Positions 1-11,094 of a stretch of DNA of 64,000 nt are shown here, one piece after another (within the stretch, counting starts at the first letter, position 1; the number at the start of each line of letters is the position of its first letter). The notes beneath the pieces were generated by a model, which worked only from the letters and a program-made list of their open reading frames with translations, did no database searches and had not been told where the DNA came from. The position numbers and the translations under genes were made by a program. Source of the DNA: Bubalus kerabau (taxonomy: Eukaryota > Chordata > Mammalia > Artiodactyla > Bovidae); NCBI RefSeq assembly GCF_029407905.1, contig NC_073627.1, forward strand, positions 128,353,697-128,417,696, in the 5' to 3' direction.

Positions 1-577
1 GTTTAATTATTATGGCAGATGAGAATTTAGCTCTTTTACCACTGTACTAGCTTTCCTTTACTATATCCTCCCAATATCATCATGTCACTAATTTTGAGAA
101 GTAATTTTTCAGTGTTTATATTATTATAGAAATGTAAATATTATTCAATACTGAGCCAAGTAGTGAGCTCTAATTTTGTTTCCTTTCTTATACAACTTTT
201 TTTTTGATTTTATAATTCCCTGTTTTTGATTTGTTTAGTTTTCCATGTACTTATTGCTAATACTTTTCACACTTTCCAACACTATCTCAGTGAGATTTCT
301 GCAGAAACACATTAGATAATCTATCCGCTCATATTTCTTTTCTCTAAGACCTGTGTCTTCATGTACCAGTCTGTATAGGTTTCTCTCTAGGTCTTATAGA
401 CAGGCATTACCATAGTACATCCTTTCATGGTCATCCTGAGTATGCCCTTAGCTTCTTGTCTGTATTTCATCCCTATCTTCTTGGATTCCATTTCTTCTTT
501 TCTTCCTTGTTTTGCTGGAATACATCCTCTAGTAGAATCCTGAGAAAGTGTATATGAGAAGTAAATTTTTATAGACC
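1..577. other. AT-rich non-coding flank, nothing recognised
   Basis: AT-rich sequence with no splice-framed exon and no repeat family that I can name. The short open frame at 387-647 on the minus strand has no recognisable protein similarity. The stretch may belong to the large 5' UTR intron of FRMPD1 if that gene has upstream non-coding exons outside the window, but nothing in the sequence shows this. Confidence 0.5.
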
Positions 578-1025
578 TGAACATTTTTGAGGTTTTCCAG
601 TGGTCATGTATGGATGTGAGAGTTGGACTATAAAGAAAGCTGAGCACTGAAGAACTGATGCTTTTGAACTGTGGTGTTGGAGAGTCCCTTGGACTGCAAG
701 GAGATTCAAGCAGTCCATCCTAAAGGAGATCAGTCCTGAAGGTTCATTGGAAGGACTGATGTTGAAGCTGAAACTCCAATACTTTGGCCACCTGGTGCAA
801 AGAACTGACTCATTTGAAAAGACATTAATGTTGGGAAAGATTGAAGGTGGGAGGAGAAGGGGATGAAAGAGGGTGAGATGGTTGGATGGCATCACTAACT
901 CACTGGATATGAGTTTGAGTAAACTCCGAGAGTTGGTGATGGACAGGGAAATCTGACGTGCTGCAGTCCATGGGGTCACAAAGAGTCAGACACAACTGAG
1001 TGACTTAACTGAACTGAACATTTTT
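578..1025 (+). mobile_element. BovB (RTE) LINE, 5'-truncated 3' end with target-site duplication
   Basis: Bases 589-1014 match the 3' end of BovB, the end of its reverse-transcriptase ORF plus the short tail ending in the typical ACTGA-rich terminus. An 11-bp direct repeat (TGAACATTTTT) lies at 578-588 and 1015-1025, so this is a complete insertion event of a severely 5'-truncated copy. Part of the terminal repeat could be shared with the BovB tail, so the exact boundary is uncertain by a few bases. Open frames read on the minus strand here are only antisense shadows. Confidence 0.85.
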
Positions 1026-1187
1026 TAATGTCTCTGCTATTTGATTGGTAGAATGGGTGAATTTAACTCATATGACCATTATATGAACTAGTGTGGGCAG
1101 AAATCCCTTAGAAGAAATGGAGTAGCCATCATAGTCAACAAAAGAGTCTGAAATGCAGTACTTGGATGCAATCTCAAAAATGACAAA

Positions 1188-1535
1188 ATGATCTCTATTC
1201 ATTTCCAAGGCAAACCATTCAATATCATGGTAATCCAAGTCCATGCCCCAACCAGTAATGCTGAAGAAGCTGAAGTTGAACGGTTCTATGAAGACCTACA
1301 AGACTTTTTAGAACTAACACCCAAAAAAGATATCCTTTACATTATAGGGGACTGGAATGCAAAAGTAGGAAGTCAAGAAACACCTGGAGTAACAGGCAAA
1401 TTTGACCTTGGAGTACAGAATGAAGCAGGGCAAAGGCTAATAGAGTTTTGCCAAGAGAACGCATTGGTCATAGCAAGCACCCTCTTCCAACAACACAAAA
1501 AAAGACTCTACACATGGACATCACCAGACAGTTGA
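1188..1535 (+). pseudogene. BovB endonuclease remnant
   Basis: 115-codon open piece corresponding to part of the apurinic-like endonuclease domain of the BovB ORF, with the IIGDWNAKVG motif that carries the catalytic Asp/Asn. It ends at a TGA that replaces a sense codon before the frame continues into the reverse-transcriptase region. Part of the surrounding LINE, not a host gene. Confidence 0.8.
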
Positions 1536-1548
1536 CACGGAAATCAGA

Positions 1549-3078
1549 TTGATTATATTCTTTGCAGCCAATGATGGAGAAGCTCTATACAGTCAGCAAA
1601 AACAAGACTGGGAGTTGACTGTGGCTCAGCATGAACTCCTTATTGCCAAATTCAGACTTAAATTGAAGAAATTGGGAAAAACCACTAGACCATTCAGGTA
1701 TGACCTAAATCAAATCTCTTACGATTATACAGTGGAAGTGAGAAATAGATTTAAGGGACTAGATCTGATAGACAGAGTGCCTGATGAACTATGGACAGAG
1801 GTTCGTGACATTGTACAGGAGATAGGGATCATGACCGTCCCCAAGAAAAAGAAAGGCAAAAAAGCAAAATGGCTGTTTGAGGAGGATTTACAAATAGCTG
1901 TGAAAAGAAGAGAAGTGAAAAGCAAAGGAGAAAAGGAAAGATATACCCATTTGAATGCAGAGTTGCAAAGAATAGCAAGGAGAGATAAGAAAGCCTCCAT
2001 CAGTGATCAATGCAAGGAAATAGAGGACAACAATAGAACAGGAAAGACTAGAGATCTCTTCAAGATAATTAGAGATACCAAGGGAACATTTCATGCAAAG
2101 ATGGGCTCAATAAAAGACCGAAATGGTAGGAACCTAACAGAAGCAGAAGATATTAGGAAGAGGTGGCAAGAATACACAGAAGAACTATACAAAAAAGATC
2201 TTCATGACCCAGATAATCACGATGGAGTGATCACTCACCTAGAGCCAGACATCCTGGAATGTGAAGTCAAGTGGGCCTTAGGAAGCATCAGTATTAACAA
2301 AGCTAGTGGATGTGATGGAATTCCAGTTGAGCTATTTCAAATCCTAAAAGATGATGCTGTGAAAGTGCTGCACTCAATATGTCAGCAGATTTGGAAAACT
2401 CAGCAGTGGCCACAGGACTGGAAAATGTCAGTGTTCATTCCAATCCCAAAGAAAGACAATGCCAAAGAATGCTCAAACTACTGCACAATTGGACTCATCT
2501 CACACGCTAGTAAAGTAAAGCTCAAAATTCTCCAAGCCAGGCTTCAGCAATATGTGAACTATGAACTTCCAGATGTTCAAGCTGGTTTTAGAAAAGGCAG
2601 AGGAACCAGAGATCAAATGGCCAACATCTGCTGGATCATTGAAAAAGCAAGAGAGTTCCAGAAAAACATCTCTTTCTGCTTTACTGACTATGCCAAAGCC
2701 TTTGACTGTGTGGAAAACAATAAACTGCAGAAAATTCTTCAAGTGATGGGAATACCAGACCACCTGACCTGCCTCTTGAGAAACCTGTATGCAGGTCAGG
2801 AAGCAACAGTTAGAACTGGACATGGAACAACAGACTGGTTCCAAATAGGAAAAGGAGTACATCAAGCCTGTATATTGTCACCCTGCTTATTTAACTTATA
2901 TGCAGAGTACATCATGAGAAATGCTGGGCTGGAGGAAGCACAAGCTGGAATCAAGATTGCCAGGAGAAATATCAATAACCTCAGATATGCAGATGACACC
3001 ACCCTTATGGCAGAAAGTGAAGACAAACTAAAGAGCCTCTTGATGAAAGTGAAAGAGGAGAGTGAAATGTTGGCTTAA
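1549..3078 (+). pseudogene. BovB reverse-transcriptase remnant
   Basis: Long open frame covering the end of the endonuclease-RT linker and most of the reverse transcriptase. Visible RT hallmarks are the FTDYAKAFD block (motif A) and LRYADDTTLMAES (motif C, two catalytic Asp) near the C-terminal end. It is in a different frame from the endonuclease piece, and a lost base near 3067 throws it into a stop. Retroelement protein; inactive because of the frame breaks on both sides. Confidence 0.85.
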
Positions 3079-3104
3079 AGCTCAAGATTTAGAAAACTAA
3101 GATC

Positions 3105-3527
3105 ATGGCATCCGGTCCCATCACTTCATGGCAAATAAATGGGGAAACAGTGCAAACAGTGGCTGACTTTATTTTGGGGGGCTCCATAATCACTGCAGAT
3201 GGTGACTGCAGCCATGAAATTAAAAGATGCTTACCCCTTGGAAGGAAAGTTATGACCAACCTAGACAGCATATTAAAAAGCAGAGACATTACTTTGCCAA
3301 CAAAGGTCGGTCTAGTCAAGGCTATGGTTTTTCCAGTAGTCAGGTATGAATGTGAGAATTGTAATATAAAGAAAACTGAGCATCGAAGAATTGATGCTTT
3401 TGAACTGTGGTGTTGGAAAAGACTCTTGAGGGCCACTTGGACTGCAAGGAGATCCAACCAGTCCATCCTAAAGGAGATCAGTCCTGGGTGTTCATTGGAA
3501 GGACTGATGTTGAAGCTGAAACTCTGA
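3105..3527 (+). pseudogene. BovB ORF C-terminal remnant
   Basis: 140-codon piece continuing the BovB polyprotein after the frameshift near 3067. It includes the thumb/C-terminal region with the cysteine- and tryptophan-containing ELWCWKRLLR segment. It stops at 3525-3527 where the parent element has a sense codon. The same C-terminal segment recurs in the other BovB copies of this window. Confidence 0.75.
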
Positions 3528-3762
3528 TACTTGGGCCACCTGAAGCAAAGAGCTAACTCATTTGAAAAGACCCTGATGCTTATAAAGTTTGAGGGCAGGA
3601 CGAGAAGGGGACGACAGAGGATGAGATGGTTGGATGGCATCACCAATTCAGTGCACATGGGTTTGGGTGGACTCCGGGAGTTGACAGACAGGGAGGCCTG
3701 ACATGCTGGGGTTCATGGGGTCGCAAAGAGTTGGACACGACTGAGCGACTCAACTGAACTGA

Positions 3763-4510
3763 TAGTATAATTCTGTAATCTATAGAATCTATAATCTATA
3801 ATTCAACCTAGAGATTGAAAATTATTTTCCTTCGGAGATTCGAAGGCGTGGCTTCAATGTCTTCCTGCCTCTGTTTTTCCCGAGAAGTCTAATGCCATTT
3901 TTGTTCTCAGTTTTTCGTGTGTGATCCATTTTTTTTCCTCCAAAAGCTTTGAAGATATTCTGTTTCTAGTTTCTGAAATTTTACAATGTTATTTCTTGAT
4001 GTGGGTATTTTTTCATTAATTGTGCTGGGTAATTAGTAAACATTCTTAATCTGGAAACAAGCTTCTAAGGGAAACATTATTGACTTATTTAACAATTTCC
4101 TTACCTCCATTTCCTTTACTCTCTCCTTACAGAACTCATGGTGGATGAATTTTGGACGTCCTGGATTGTTAACTATACTTATCTGTTTTTTTCTTTTTAC
4201 CCTGTCTTTGGCTCTTGGTTACTTTTTCTATATTTCATTGACTACATTTCTCAACTTTTTAACTGAATTTATATTCCAGCTATTTTATTTTTAGTTTCCA
4301 GATTTATGTTCTCTGATTATTCTTTTTCAAAGAAAATTCTCTTCTTGTTTCATAGATGTAACATCTTATCTTTTTGAGGATTTGAATTGTAGATTAACAT
4401 TTTTTCTTATTTCCTGCATTGTCTCTGTTTGAGTTCCATTTGTTTTGATCTTTTTAAAATAGTATAGGTTTCCTCAAATATCTATTCATGTGTAAGAGTG
4501 AAGCATTAAA
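3763..4510. other. AT-rich non-coding spacer
   Basis: T-rich sequence between the BovB and the Bov-A2 SINE. No gene, no clear repeat family. It may be old decayed interspersed repeat, but I cannot assign it. Confidence 0.45.
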
Positions 4511-4783
4511 AGCAATTGGTGGAGAAGGAAATGGCAACCCACTCCAGTATTCTTGCCTAGAGAATCCTGTGGACAGAGGAGCCTGGTGGGCTGCTGTCCA
4601 TAGGGTCGCATAGAATTGGACACAACGGAAGCGACTTAGCATGCATGCCTTGGAGAAGGTAATAGCAACCCATTCCAGTGTTCTTGCCTGGAGAATCCCA
4701 GGGACAGAGGAGCCTGGTGGGCTGCCGTCTATGGGGTCGCACAGAGTCAGACACGACTGAAGCGGCTTAGCTGTAGCAGCATC
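4511..4783 (+). mobile_element. Bov-A2 dimeric SINE
   Basis: Two tandem Bov-A monomers (about 4511-4648 and 4650-4783). Each has the GGAGAAGG(A/T)AAT start, the CACTCCAGT block and the GACACGACTGAAG-type end, which is the ruminant-specific Bov-A2 layout. The sense end is followed by a short AGC-containing tail. Confidence 0.9.
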
Positions 4784-6558
4784 AGTGCCACAAAGTGAAA
4801 ATATAGGTCACTAACTACAAACCACCAAAGGGTTCCACTTCCACTTAAACCAAGGTCATACACTTTACGTCTGAACTTTTTTTATTTTTTGTCTTCATTC
4901 ATATCTTGGTAGTTTTCCCTGCTTTCCAATAAAGTTTTTATATGAGGGCTAAAAAATAAATAAATAAAAAATAAAAACAATTGGATGGGGCAGGTCATCA
5001 ACAATATGTATGCATGGTCAGGGCATTGAGATTATCAAAGAATAAAAAGAGATCTGAGATGTTTTGGGAAAAAAAACAAAATGATTGGAAGCTTTGTATG
5101 ATGGATGGATGGAGCCCACTGACAGGACACTGGCAGATTTCAAGCCAGGGTGATCTGGCAGCAAGTTACCAGAAGTATCACTATCTAAAGGTCTTTTCTC
5201 TGGTGCTCTTTAGTTCTCCAGAAAAAGATCTCTTGTCTCTTTGGATGTAAATTCCTAGCTGCCTGGATTCTGGGAACTGGGCAAAGGAGTTCTTGTCATT
5301 TAGTAAGAAGAATTTTTCTTAATCCTTCTATTTCATTCCTATATCCTGTGTTGTGCCTGGTCTCCACAAATCTGCAGCCTCTCATGTTTGATTCGCTAAA
5401 GAACATGTCTTTTTCCCCCAGAAGGCTAGGGAAGGGATGGTTGTCTAGGCAGGTAGTAGGATGGGGCCTGTGAATATAGTTGCTGCTTTATACAGATGTG
5501 TTTCATGTTTTCAGCCCTATCCTTCATCCCTGCTTTCTCCCATACCTGCTGCCTCTAATTCCTGAGCCATCAAATGGCATATCAGCCTGTTTTCCATCAG
5601 AGTCTCTTTCTGCAAGCACATTGGTTTCTGTTTCCTTTGCTCTGCTCAGTTATATCTCCTCCCAACAGTTTATCTTCCAGACACTGTCAACATTGCTCAT
5701 CTATGGTCTTCTCTATTCTATGGGTTTATTTCCTTTATTGTAATTTGTAAGATTTAGAAAAGAGAAGAGATTAAGACATTGTTTCAATTCACCATGTTTA
5801 ACCAGAAATCTCTCACTTTTATAATTATAAAAAGTGAGCTGTGTAGAACTGAAGATAGTATTCAGGTCTGCTGTCCCCATAGGAAAAAAGCTAGACTGAC
5901 ACATCCCTTGATCCAAATGGAATTTATTTTTGGTTGCAGTCTATGTTTTATACCCATTAATTTGTATTTGGCTGCCATTTGATGAAAAATGCTGTCTCCG
6001 TGTTTCCCAAGTGATGAGTTTGGGTGTCCTGCTTTCATTTTTATATGAAAACGGTTAGTGCTCTCCTAGTATAGATTCCATTATTATTCTGTAGATTCTG
6101 ATAGGTTCTAGTTGCTAATATTTTATTTGGGATATTTACTTTGATAATTGTAAGGGAGATGGTATTTCTGCCTTATCATAGTATGTTTATCAGAATTGGT
6201 ATCAATGTTATAATGACTGTTTAAAAAATTTTGGAAGCTTTCTTTTTTTTTCAATGCTCTTGAATACCTGGCATAGCATTGGGGGGAATAAACTAAGCTG
6301 GCTAAAAGCAATGTGATATCCTAGATTGAATCCTAGAACAGAAAAGAAGCATAAATGGAAAAGCTGATGAAATCTGAATAAAATCTACAGCCTAGCTAAT
6401 ATTAGTGTACCAATGTTAATTGCTTAGCGTTGACAAAGTTACAATGATTATGTAAGATGCTAACATTAGGGAAAGCTGAATGAAGGGTGTAATGGAATTC
6501 TCTGTATTATCTTTGCAGCCTTTGTGTTCATCTAAAATTATTCCAAAATTTAAAGTTT
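4784..6558. other. AT-rich non-coding spacer
   Basis: No exon or confidently assignable repeat was seen. An A-rich simple stretch of AAATA units lies at about 4949-4980. The short open frames at 4981-5250 and 5480-5743 lack recognisable similarity and look like chance. Confidence 0.45.
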
Positions 6559-6649
6559 ATATTTAAAGTAAAACAAATAAAGATTGTAAGGGTGAGCTAT
6601 GTCTTATAAATTTGTGAGAATTCAAATTTGAACCTATTTACCCGGAATT
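6559..6649 (+). repeat. Left copy of a long direct repeat flanking an L1
   Basis: About 91 bp that reappear at 10642-10731 on the other side of the L1 insertion, with roughly ten substitutions (mostly transitions) and one single-base gap. The repeat ends exactly where the antisense poly(T) of the L1 begins, as expected of a target-site duplication, but it is far longer than the usual 7-20 bp. Confidence 0.85.
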
Positions 6650-7098
6650 TTTTTTTTCTTTTTTCCTATTTATTTATTTTTGGAGGCTAATTACTTTACA
6701 ATATTGTATTAGTTTTGCCATACATTGACATGAATCCACCATGGGTGTACATCTGTTCCCCATCCTGAACCACCCCCCACCTCCCTCCCCATCCCATCCC
6801 TCTGGGTCATCCCAGTGCACCAGCCCTGAGCACCCTGTATCATGCATCGAACCTGGACTAGCAATCTGTTTCACATATGATAATATACATGTTTCAATGC
6901 CATACTCCCAAACCATCCCACCCTCGCCCTTTCCCACAGAGTCCCAAAGACTGTTCTATACATCAGTGTCTCTTTTGCTGTCTCACACACAGGGTTATTG
7001 TTGTCATCTTTCTAAATTCCATATATATGCGTTAGTATACTACATTGGTGTTTTTCTTTCTGGCTTACTTCACCCTGTATAATAGGCTCCAGTTTCAT

Positions 7099-7575
7099 CT
7101 ATGTCATTAGAACTGATTCAAATGTATTCTTTTTAATGGCTGAGTAATACTCCATTGTGTATATGTACCACAGCTTTCTTATCCATTCATCTGCTGATGG
7201 ACATCTAGGTTGCTTCCATGTCCTGGCTATTATAAACAGTGCTGCGATGAACATTGGGGTACACGTGTCTCTTTCCCTTCTGGTTTCCTCAGTGTGTATG
7301 CCCTGCAGTGGGATTGCTGGGTCATATGGCAGTTCTATTTCCAGTTTTTTAAGGAATCTCCACACTGTTCTCCATAGTGGCTGTACTAGTTTACATTCCC
7401 ACCAACAGTGTAAGAGGGTTCCCTTTTCTCCACACCCTCTCCGGCATTTATTGCTTGTAGACTTTTGGATCACAGCCATTCTGACTGGCGTGAAATGGTA
7501 CCTCATTGTGGTTTTGATTTGCATTTCTCTAATAATGAGTGATGTTGAGCATCTTTTCATGTGTTTGTTAGCCAT
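7099..7575 (-). pseudogene. L1 ORF2 C-terminal remnant
   Basis: 158-codon piece of the ORF2 C-terminus, with the cysteine-containing LLHCWWECKLVQPLW segment and the YTMEYYSAIKK end typical of mammalian L1 ORF2. Separated from the upstream pieces by stops. Confidence 0.85.
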
Positions 7576-8001
7576 CTATATGTCTTCTTTGGAGAAATGT
7601 CTGTTTAGTTATTTGGCCCATTTTTTGATTGGGTCGTTTATTTTTCTGGAATTGAGCTGCAGGAGTTGCTTGTATATTTTTGAGATTAATTCTTGGTCAG
7701 TTGCTTCATTTTCTATCATTTTCTCCCATTCTGAAGGCTGTCTTTTCACCTTGCTTATAGTTTCCTTTGTTGTGCAAGAGCTTTTAATTTTAATTAGGTC
7801 CCATTTGCTTATTTTTGCTTTTATTTCCAATATTCTGGGAGGTGGGTCATATGTTGGAGAGTGTTTTGCCTATGTTCTCCTCTAGGAGTTTTATAGTTTC
7901 TGGCCTTACCTTTAGATCTTTAATCCATTATGAGTTTATTTTTGTGTATGGCGTTAGAAGTGTTCTAGTTTCATTTTTTTACAAGTCATTGACCAGTTTT
8001 C

Positions 8002-8376
8002 CTAGCACCACTTGTTAAAGAGATTGTCTTTTCTCCATTGTATATTCTTGCCTCCTTTGTCGAAGATAAGGTGTCCATAGGTGCATGAATTTATCTCTGG
8101 GCTTTCTGTTTTGTTCCACTGATCTATATTTCTGTCTTTGTGCAAGTACCATACTGTCTTGATGACTGTGGTTTTGTAGTAGAGCCTGAAGTCAGGCAGG
8201 TTGACTCCTCCAGTTCCATTCTTCTTTCTCAAGATTGCTTTGGCTATTTGAGGTTTTTTGTATTTCCATACAAATTGTGAAATTATTTGTTCTAGTTCTG
8301 TGAAAAATACCGTTGGTAGCTTGATAGGGATTGCATTGAATCTATAGATTGCTTTGGGTAGTATACTCATTTTCAC
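8002..8376 (-). pseudogene. L1 ORF2 post-RT remnant
   Basis: 124-codon ORF2 segment following the reverse transcriptase, with the FVWKYKKPQIAKAIL and GGVNLPDFRLYYK blocks typical of L1. It is shifted in frame from the RT piece that ends at the same position, marking a frameshift near 8376. Confidence 0.85.
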
Positions 8377-9932
8377 TATATTGATTCTTCCAATCCATGA
8401 ACATGGTATATTTCTCCATCTATTGTGTCCTCTTTGATTTCTTTCATCAGTGTTTTATAGTTTTCTATATATAGATCTTTTGTTTCTTTAGGTAGATATA
8501 TTCGTAAGTATTTTATTCTTTTCGTTGCAATGGTGAATGGAATTATTTCTTTAATTTCTCTTTCTGTTTTCTCATTGTTAGTGTATAGGAATTCAAGGGA
8601 TTTCTGTGTGTTGATTTTATATCCTGTAACTTTACTATATTCATTAATTAGCTCTAGTAATTTTCTGGTGGAGTCTTTAGGGTTTTCTATGTATTGGATC
8701 ATGTCATCTGCAAACAGTGAGAATTTTACTTCTTCTTTTCCAATCTGGATTCCTTTTATTTCTTTTTCTGCTCTGATTGCTGTGGCCAAAACTTCCAAAA
8801 CTATGTTGAATAATAGTGGTGAGAGTGGGCACCCTTGTCTTGTTCCTGACTTTAAGGGAAATGCTTTCAGTTTTTCACCATTGAGGATAATGTTTGCTAT
8901 GGGTTTGTCATATATAGCTTTTATTATGTTGAGGTATGTTCCTTCTATTCCTGCTTTCGGGAGGGTTTTTATCATAAATGCATGTTGAATTTTGTCAAAG
9001 GCTTTCTCTGCATCTATTGAGATAATCATATGGTTTTTATTTTTCAATTTGTTAATGTGGTGTATTACATTGATTGATTTGAGGATATTGAAGAATCCTT
9101 GCATCCCTGGGATAAAGCCCACTTGGTCATGATGTATGATCTTTTTAATATGTTGTTGGATTCTGTTTGCTAGAATTTTGTTAAGGGTTTTTGCATCTAT
9201 GTTCTTCAGTGATATTGGCCTGTAGTTTTCTTTTTTTGTAGCATCTTTGTCAGGTTTTGGTATTAGGGTGATGGTGGCCTCATAGAATGAGTTTGGAAGT
9301 TTACCTTCCTCTGCAATTTTCTGGAAGAGTTTGAGTAGGATAGGTGTTAGCTCTTCTCTAAATTTTTGGTAGAATTCAGCTGTGAAGCCTTTTGGTCCTG
9401 GGCTTTTGTTTGCTGGAAGATTTGTGATTACAGTTTCAATTTCCATGCTTGTGTTGGGTCTGTTAAGATTGTCCATTTGTTCCTGGTCCAGTTTTGGAAA
9501 GTTGTACTTTTCTAAGAATTTGTCCATTTCTTCCAAGTTGTCCATTTTAGTGGCATATAGTTGCTGATAATAGTCTCTTATGATCCTTTGTATTTCTGTG
9601 TTGTCTGTTGTGATCTCTCCATTTTCATTTCTAATTTTGTTGATTTGATTTTTCTCCCTTTGTTTCTTGATGAGTCTAGCTAATGGTTTGTCAATTTTAT
9701 TTAACTTCTCAAAGAACCAGCTTTTGGCTTTGTTGATTTTTGCTGTGGTCTCTTTTGTTTCTTTTGCATTTATTTCTGCCCTAATTTTTAAGATTTCTTT
9801 CCTTCTACTAACCTTGGGGTTCTTCATTTCTTCCTTTTCTAGTTGCTTTAGGTATAGAGTTAGGTTATTTATTTGACTTTTTTCTTGTTTCTTGAGGTAA
9901 GCCTGTATTGCTATGAACCTTCCCCTTAGCAC
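8376..9932 (-). pseudogene. L1 ORF2 reverse-transcriptase remnant
   Basis: 518-codon open segment holding the linker and the complete reverse-transcriptase core. Motifs seen are the NYRPISL block, the MIISIDAEKAFDKI block (motif A), GTRQGCPLSPLLFNI and the FADDM catalytic motif at about 8700-8714. This is the best preserved part of the L1 copy. Stops at both ends disconnect it from the endonuclease and the C-terminus. Confidence 0.9.
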
Positions 9933-9937
9933 TGCTT

Positions 9938-10543
9938 TTATAGTGTCCCATAGGTTTGGGTTGTTGTGTTTTCATTTTCATTCATTTCTATGCATATTTT
10001 GATTTCTTTTTTGATTTCTTCTGTGGTTTGTTGGTTATTCAGCAGTGTGTTGTTCAGCCTCCATATGTTGCAATTTTTAATAGTTTTTCTCCTATAATTG
10101 ACATCTAATCTTACTGCATTGTGGTCTGAAAAGATGCTTGGAATTATTTCAATTTTTTTGAATTTACCAAGGCTAGATTTATGGCCCAGGATGTGATCTA
10201 TCCTGGAGAAGGTTCCATGTGCACTTGAGAAAAAGGTGAAATTCATTGTTTTGGGGTGAAATGTCCTATAGATATCAATTAGGTCTAACCGGTCTATTTT
10301 ATCATTTAAAGTTTGTGTTTCCTTGTTAATTTTCTGTGTAGTTGATCTATCCATAGGTGTGAGTGGGGTGTTAAAGTCTCCCACTATTATTGTGTTATTA
10401 TTAATTTTACCTTTCATACTTGTTAACATTTGTCTTACATATTGTGGTGCTCCTATGTTGGGTGCATATATATTTATAATTGTTATATCTTCTTCTTGGA
10501 CTGATCCTTTGATCATTATGTAGTGTCCTTTGTCTCTTTTCAC
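9938..10543 (-). pseudogene. L1 ORF2 endonuclease remnant
   Basis: 201-codon segment of the APE-type endonuclease, with GDFNTPL and SDHNAV motifs (metal- and catalytic-residue blocks). The beginning of the endonuclease continues weakly to about 10627, where the element is truncated. Confidence 0.88.
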
Positions 10544-10641
10544 ACAGCCTTTGTTTTAAAGTCTATTTTATCTAATATGAGTATTGCTACTCCTGCTTTC
10601 TTTTCATCTCTATTTGCATGGAATAGCTTTTTTTTTTTTTA

Positions 10642-10731
10642 ATATTTAAAGTAAAACAAATAAAAACCATAAGGGTGAGCTATGTCTTATAAATTTGTGA
10701 GAGTTCACTTTTGAGCCTATTGCCCAGAATG
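10642..10731 (+). repeat. Right copy of the long direct repeat flanking the L1
   Basis: Partner of 6559-6649. Both begin ATATTTAAAGTAAAACAAAT and share the block GGGTGAGCTATGTCTTATAA. Identity is about 88 percent by eye. Similarity stops at the L1 border on the left and at about 10732 on the right. Confidence 0.85.
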
Positions 10732-11094
10732 TTTTTTGAGTGTAGCTCTTTAACAACTTTCTCTTCTGTGGTAATTGTCTTTTAGACATTCTGTCTCTTC
10801 TAGGGTCATCTCATATCATTTATATTTCCCTTGAAAACCATCTAGTTATTAAGTTTTTCAAAGGTATTTATGTATTGTTAAGCAACATAATCTCTTGTAA
10901 TTAAAAAAATTTTTTTTCTGTATCCATGGTTATTTCCCAGTGTCATATATTATTTTGTATGGGTATTTATTGGATTGTGAAATTAACTTGATCAGTTGAG
11001 ACAGTATTTTAAGAAGTAGAAAATTATATATTGTTTGAGGAAACTTTAATCTCAAGCATATATACTGTTTTTCTTGGTAACCTGATAATATCTA
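10732..11094. other. AT-rich non-coding spacer
   Basis: Nothing recognised. It continues the pre-insertion sequence interrupted by the L1. Confidence 0.4.

Larger units (their letters stand above)
1050..3762 (+). mobile_element. BovB (RTE) LINE, long but inactive copy
   Basis: About 2.7 kb of BovB in plus orientation, lacking the extreme 5' end. It carries an endonuclease region, then a reverse-transcriptase region with the YADD catalytic motif near 2986, then the C-terminal part and the usual 3' terminus at 3762. The reading frame is broken at 1533 (nonsense), near 1630 (small indel), near 3067 (one base lost) and at 3525 (nonsense), so it cannot make a working protein. It begins only about 25 bp after the first BovB copy. 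The 5' boundary is uncertain by about 15 bp and I did not find a clear target-site duplication. Confidence 0.9.
6650..10641 (-). mobile_element. L1 LINE, 5'-truncated, antisense
   Basis: About 4 kb of an artiodactyl L1 in minus orientation. The 3' tail is seen as a T-rich run at 6649-6670, followed by the 3' UTR and then most of ORF2 with endonuclease and reverse-transcriptase domains. The copy is truncated in the endonuclease region at about 10627, where a 13-T run (10628-10640) separates it from the flanking repeat. ORF2 is broken into at least four pieces by stops and frameshifts, so the copy is dead. Plus-strand open frames over this interval are antisense shadows. Confidence 0.92.

Noticed and set aside
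1188..3527. Host gene encoding an endonuclease/reverse transcriptase
   Set aside because: All motifs are BovB LINE, the frame is broken several times and the element has no intact promoter region.
4511..4783. Tandem duplication of unique sequence
   Set aside because: The two units are the monomers of one Bov-A2 SINE, which is normally dimeric.
7157..7885. 242-codon open frame on the plus strand
   Set aside because: It is the antisense of the L1 ORF2 C-terminal region; the minus-strand translation gives clear L1 protein, and the plus-strand one matches nothing.
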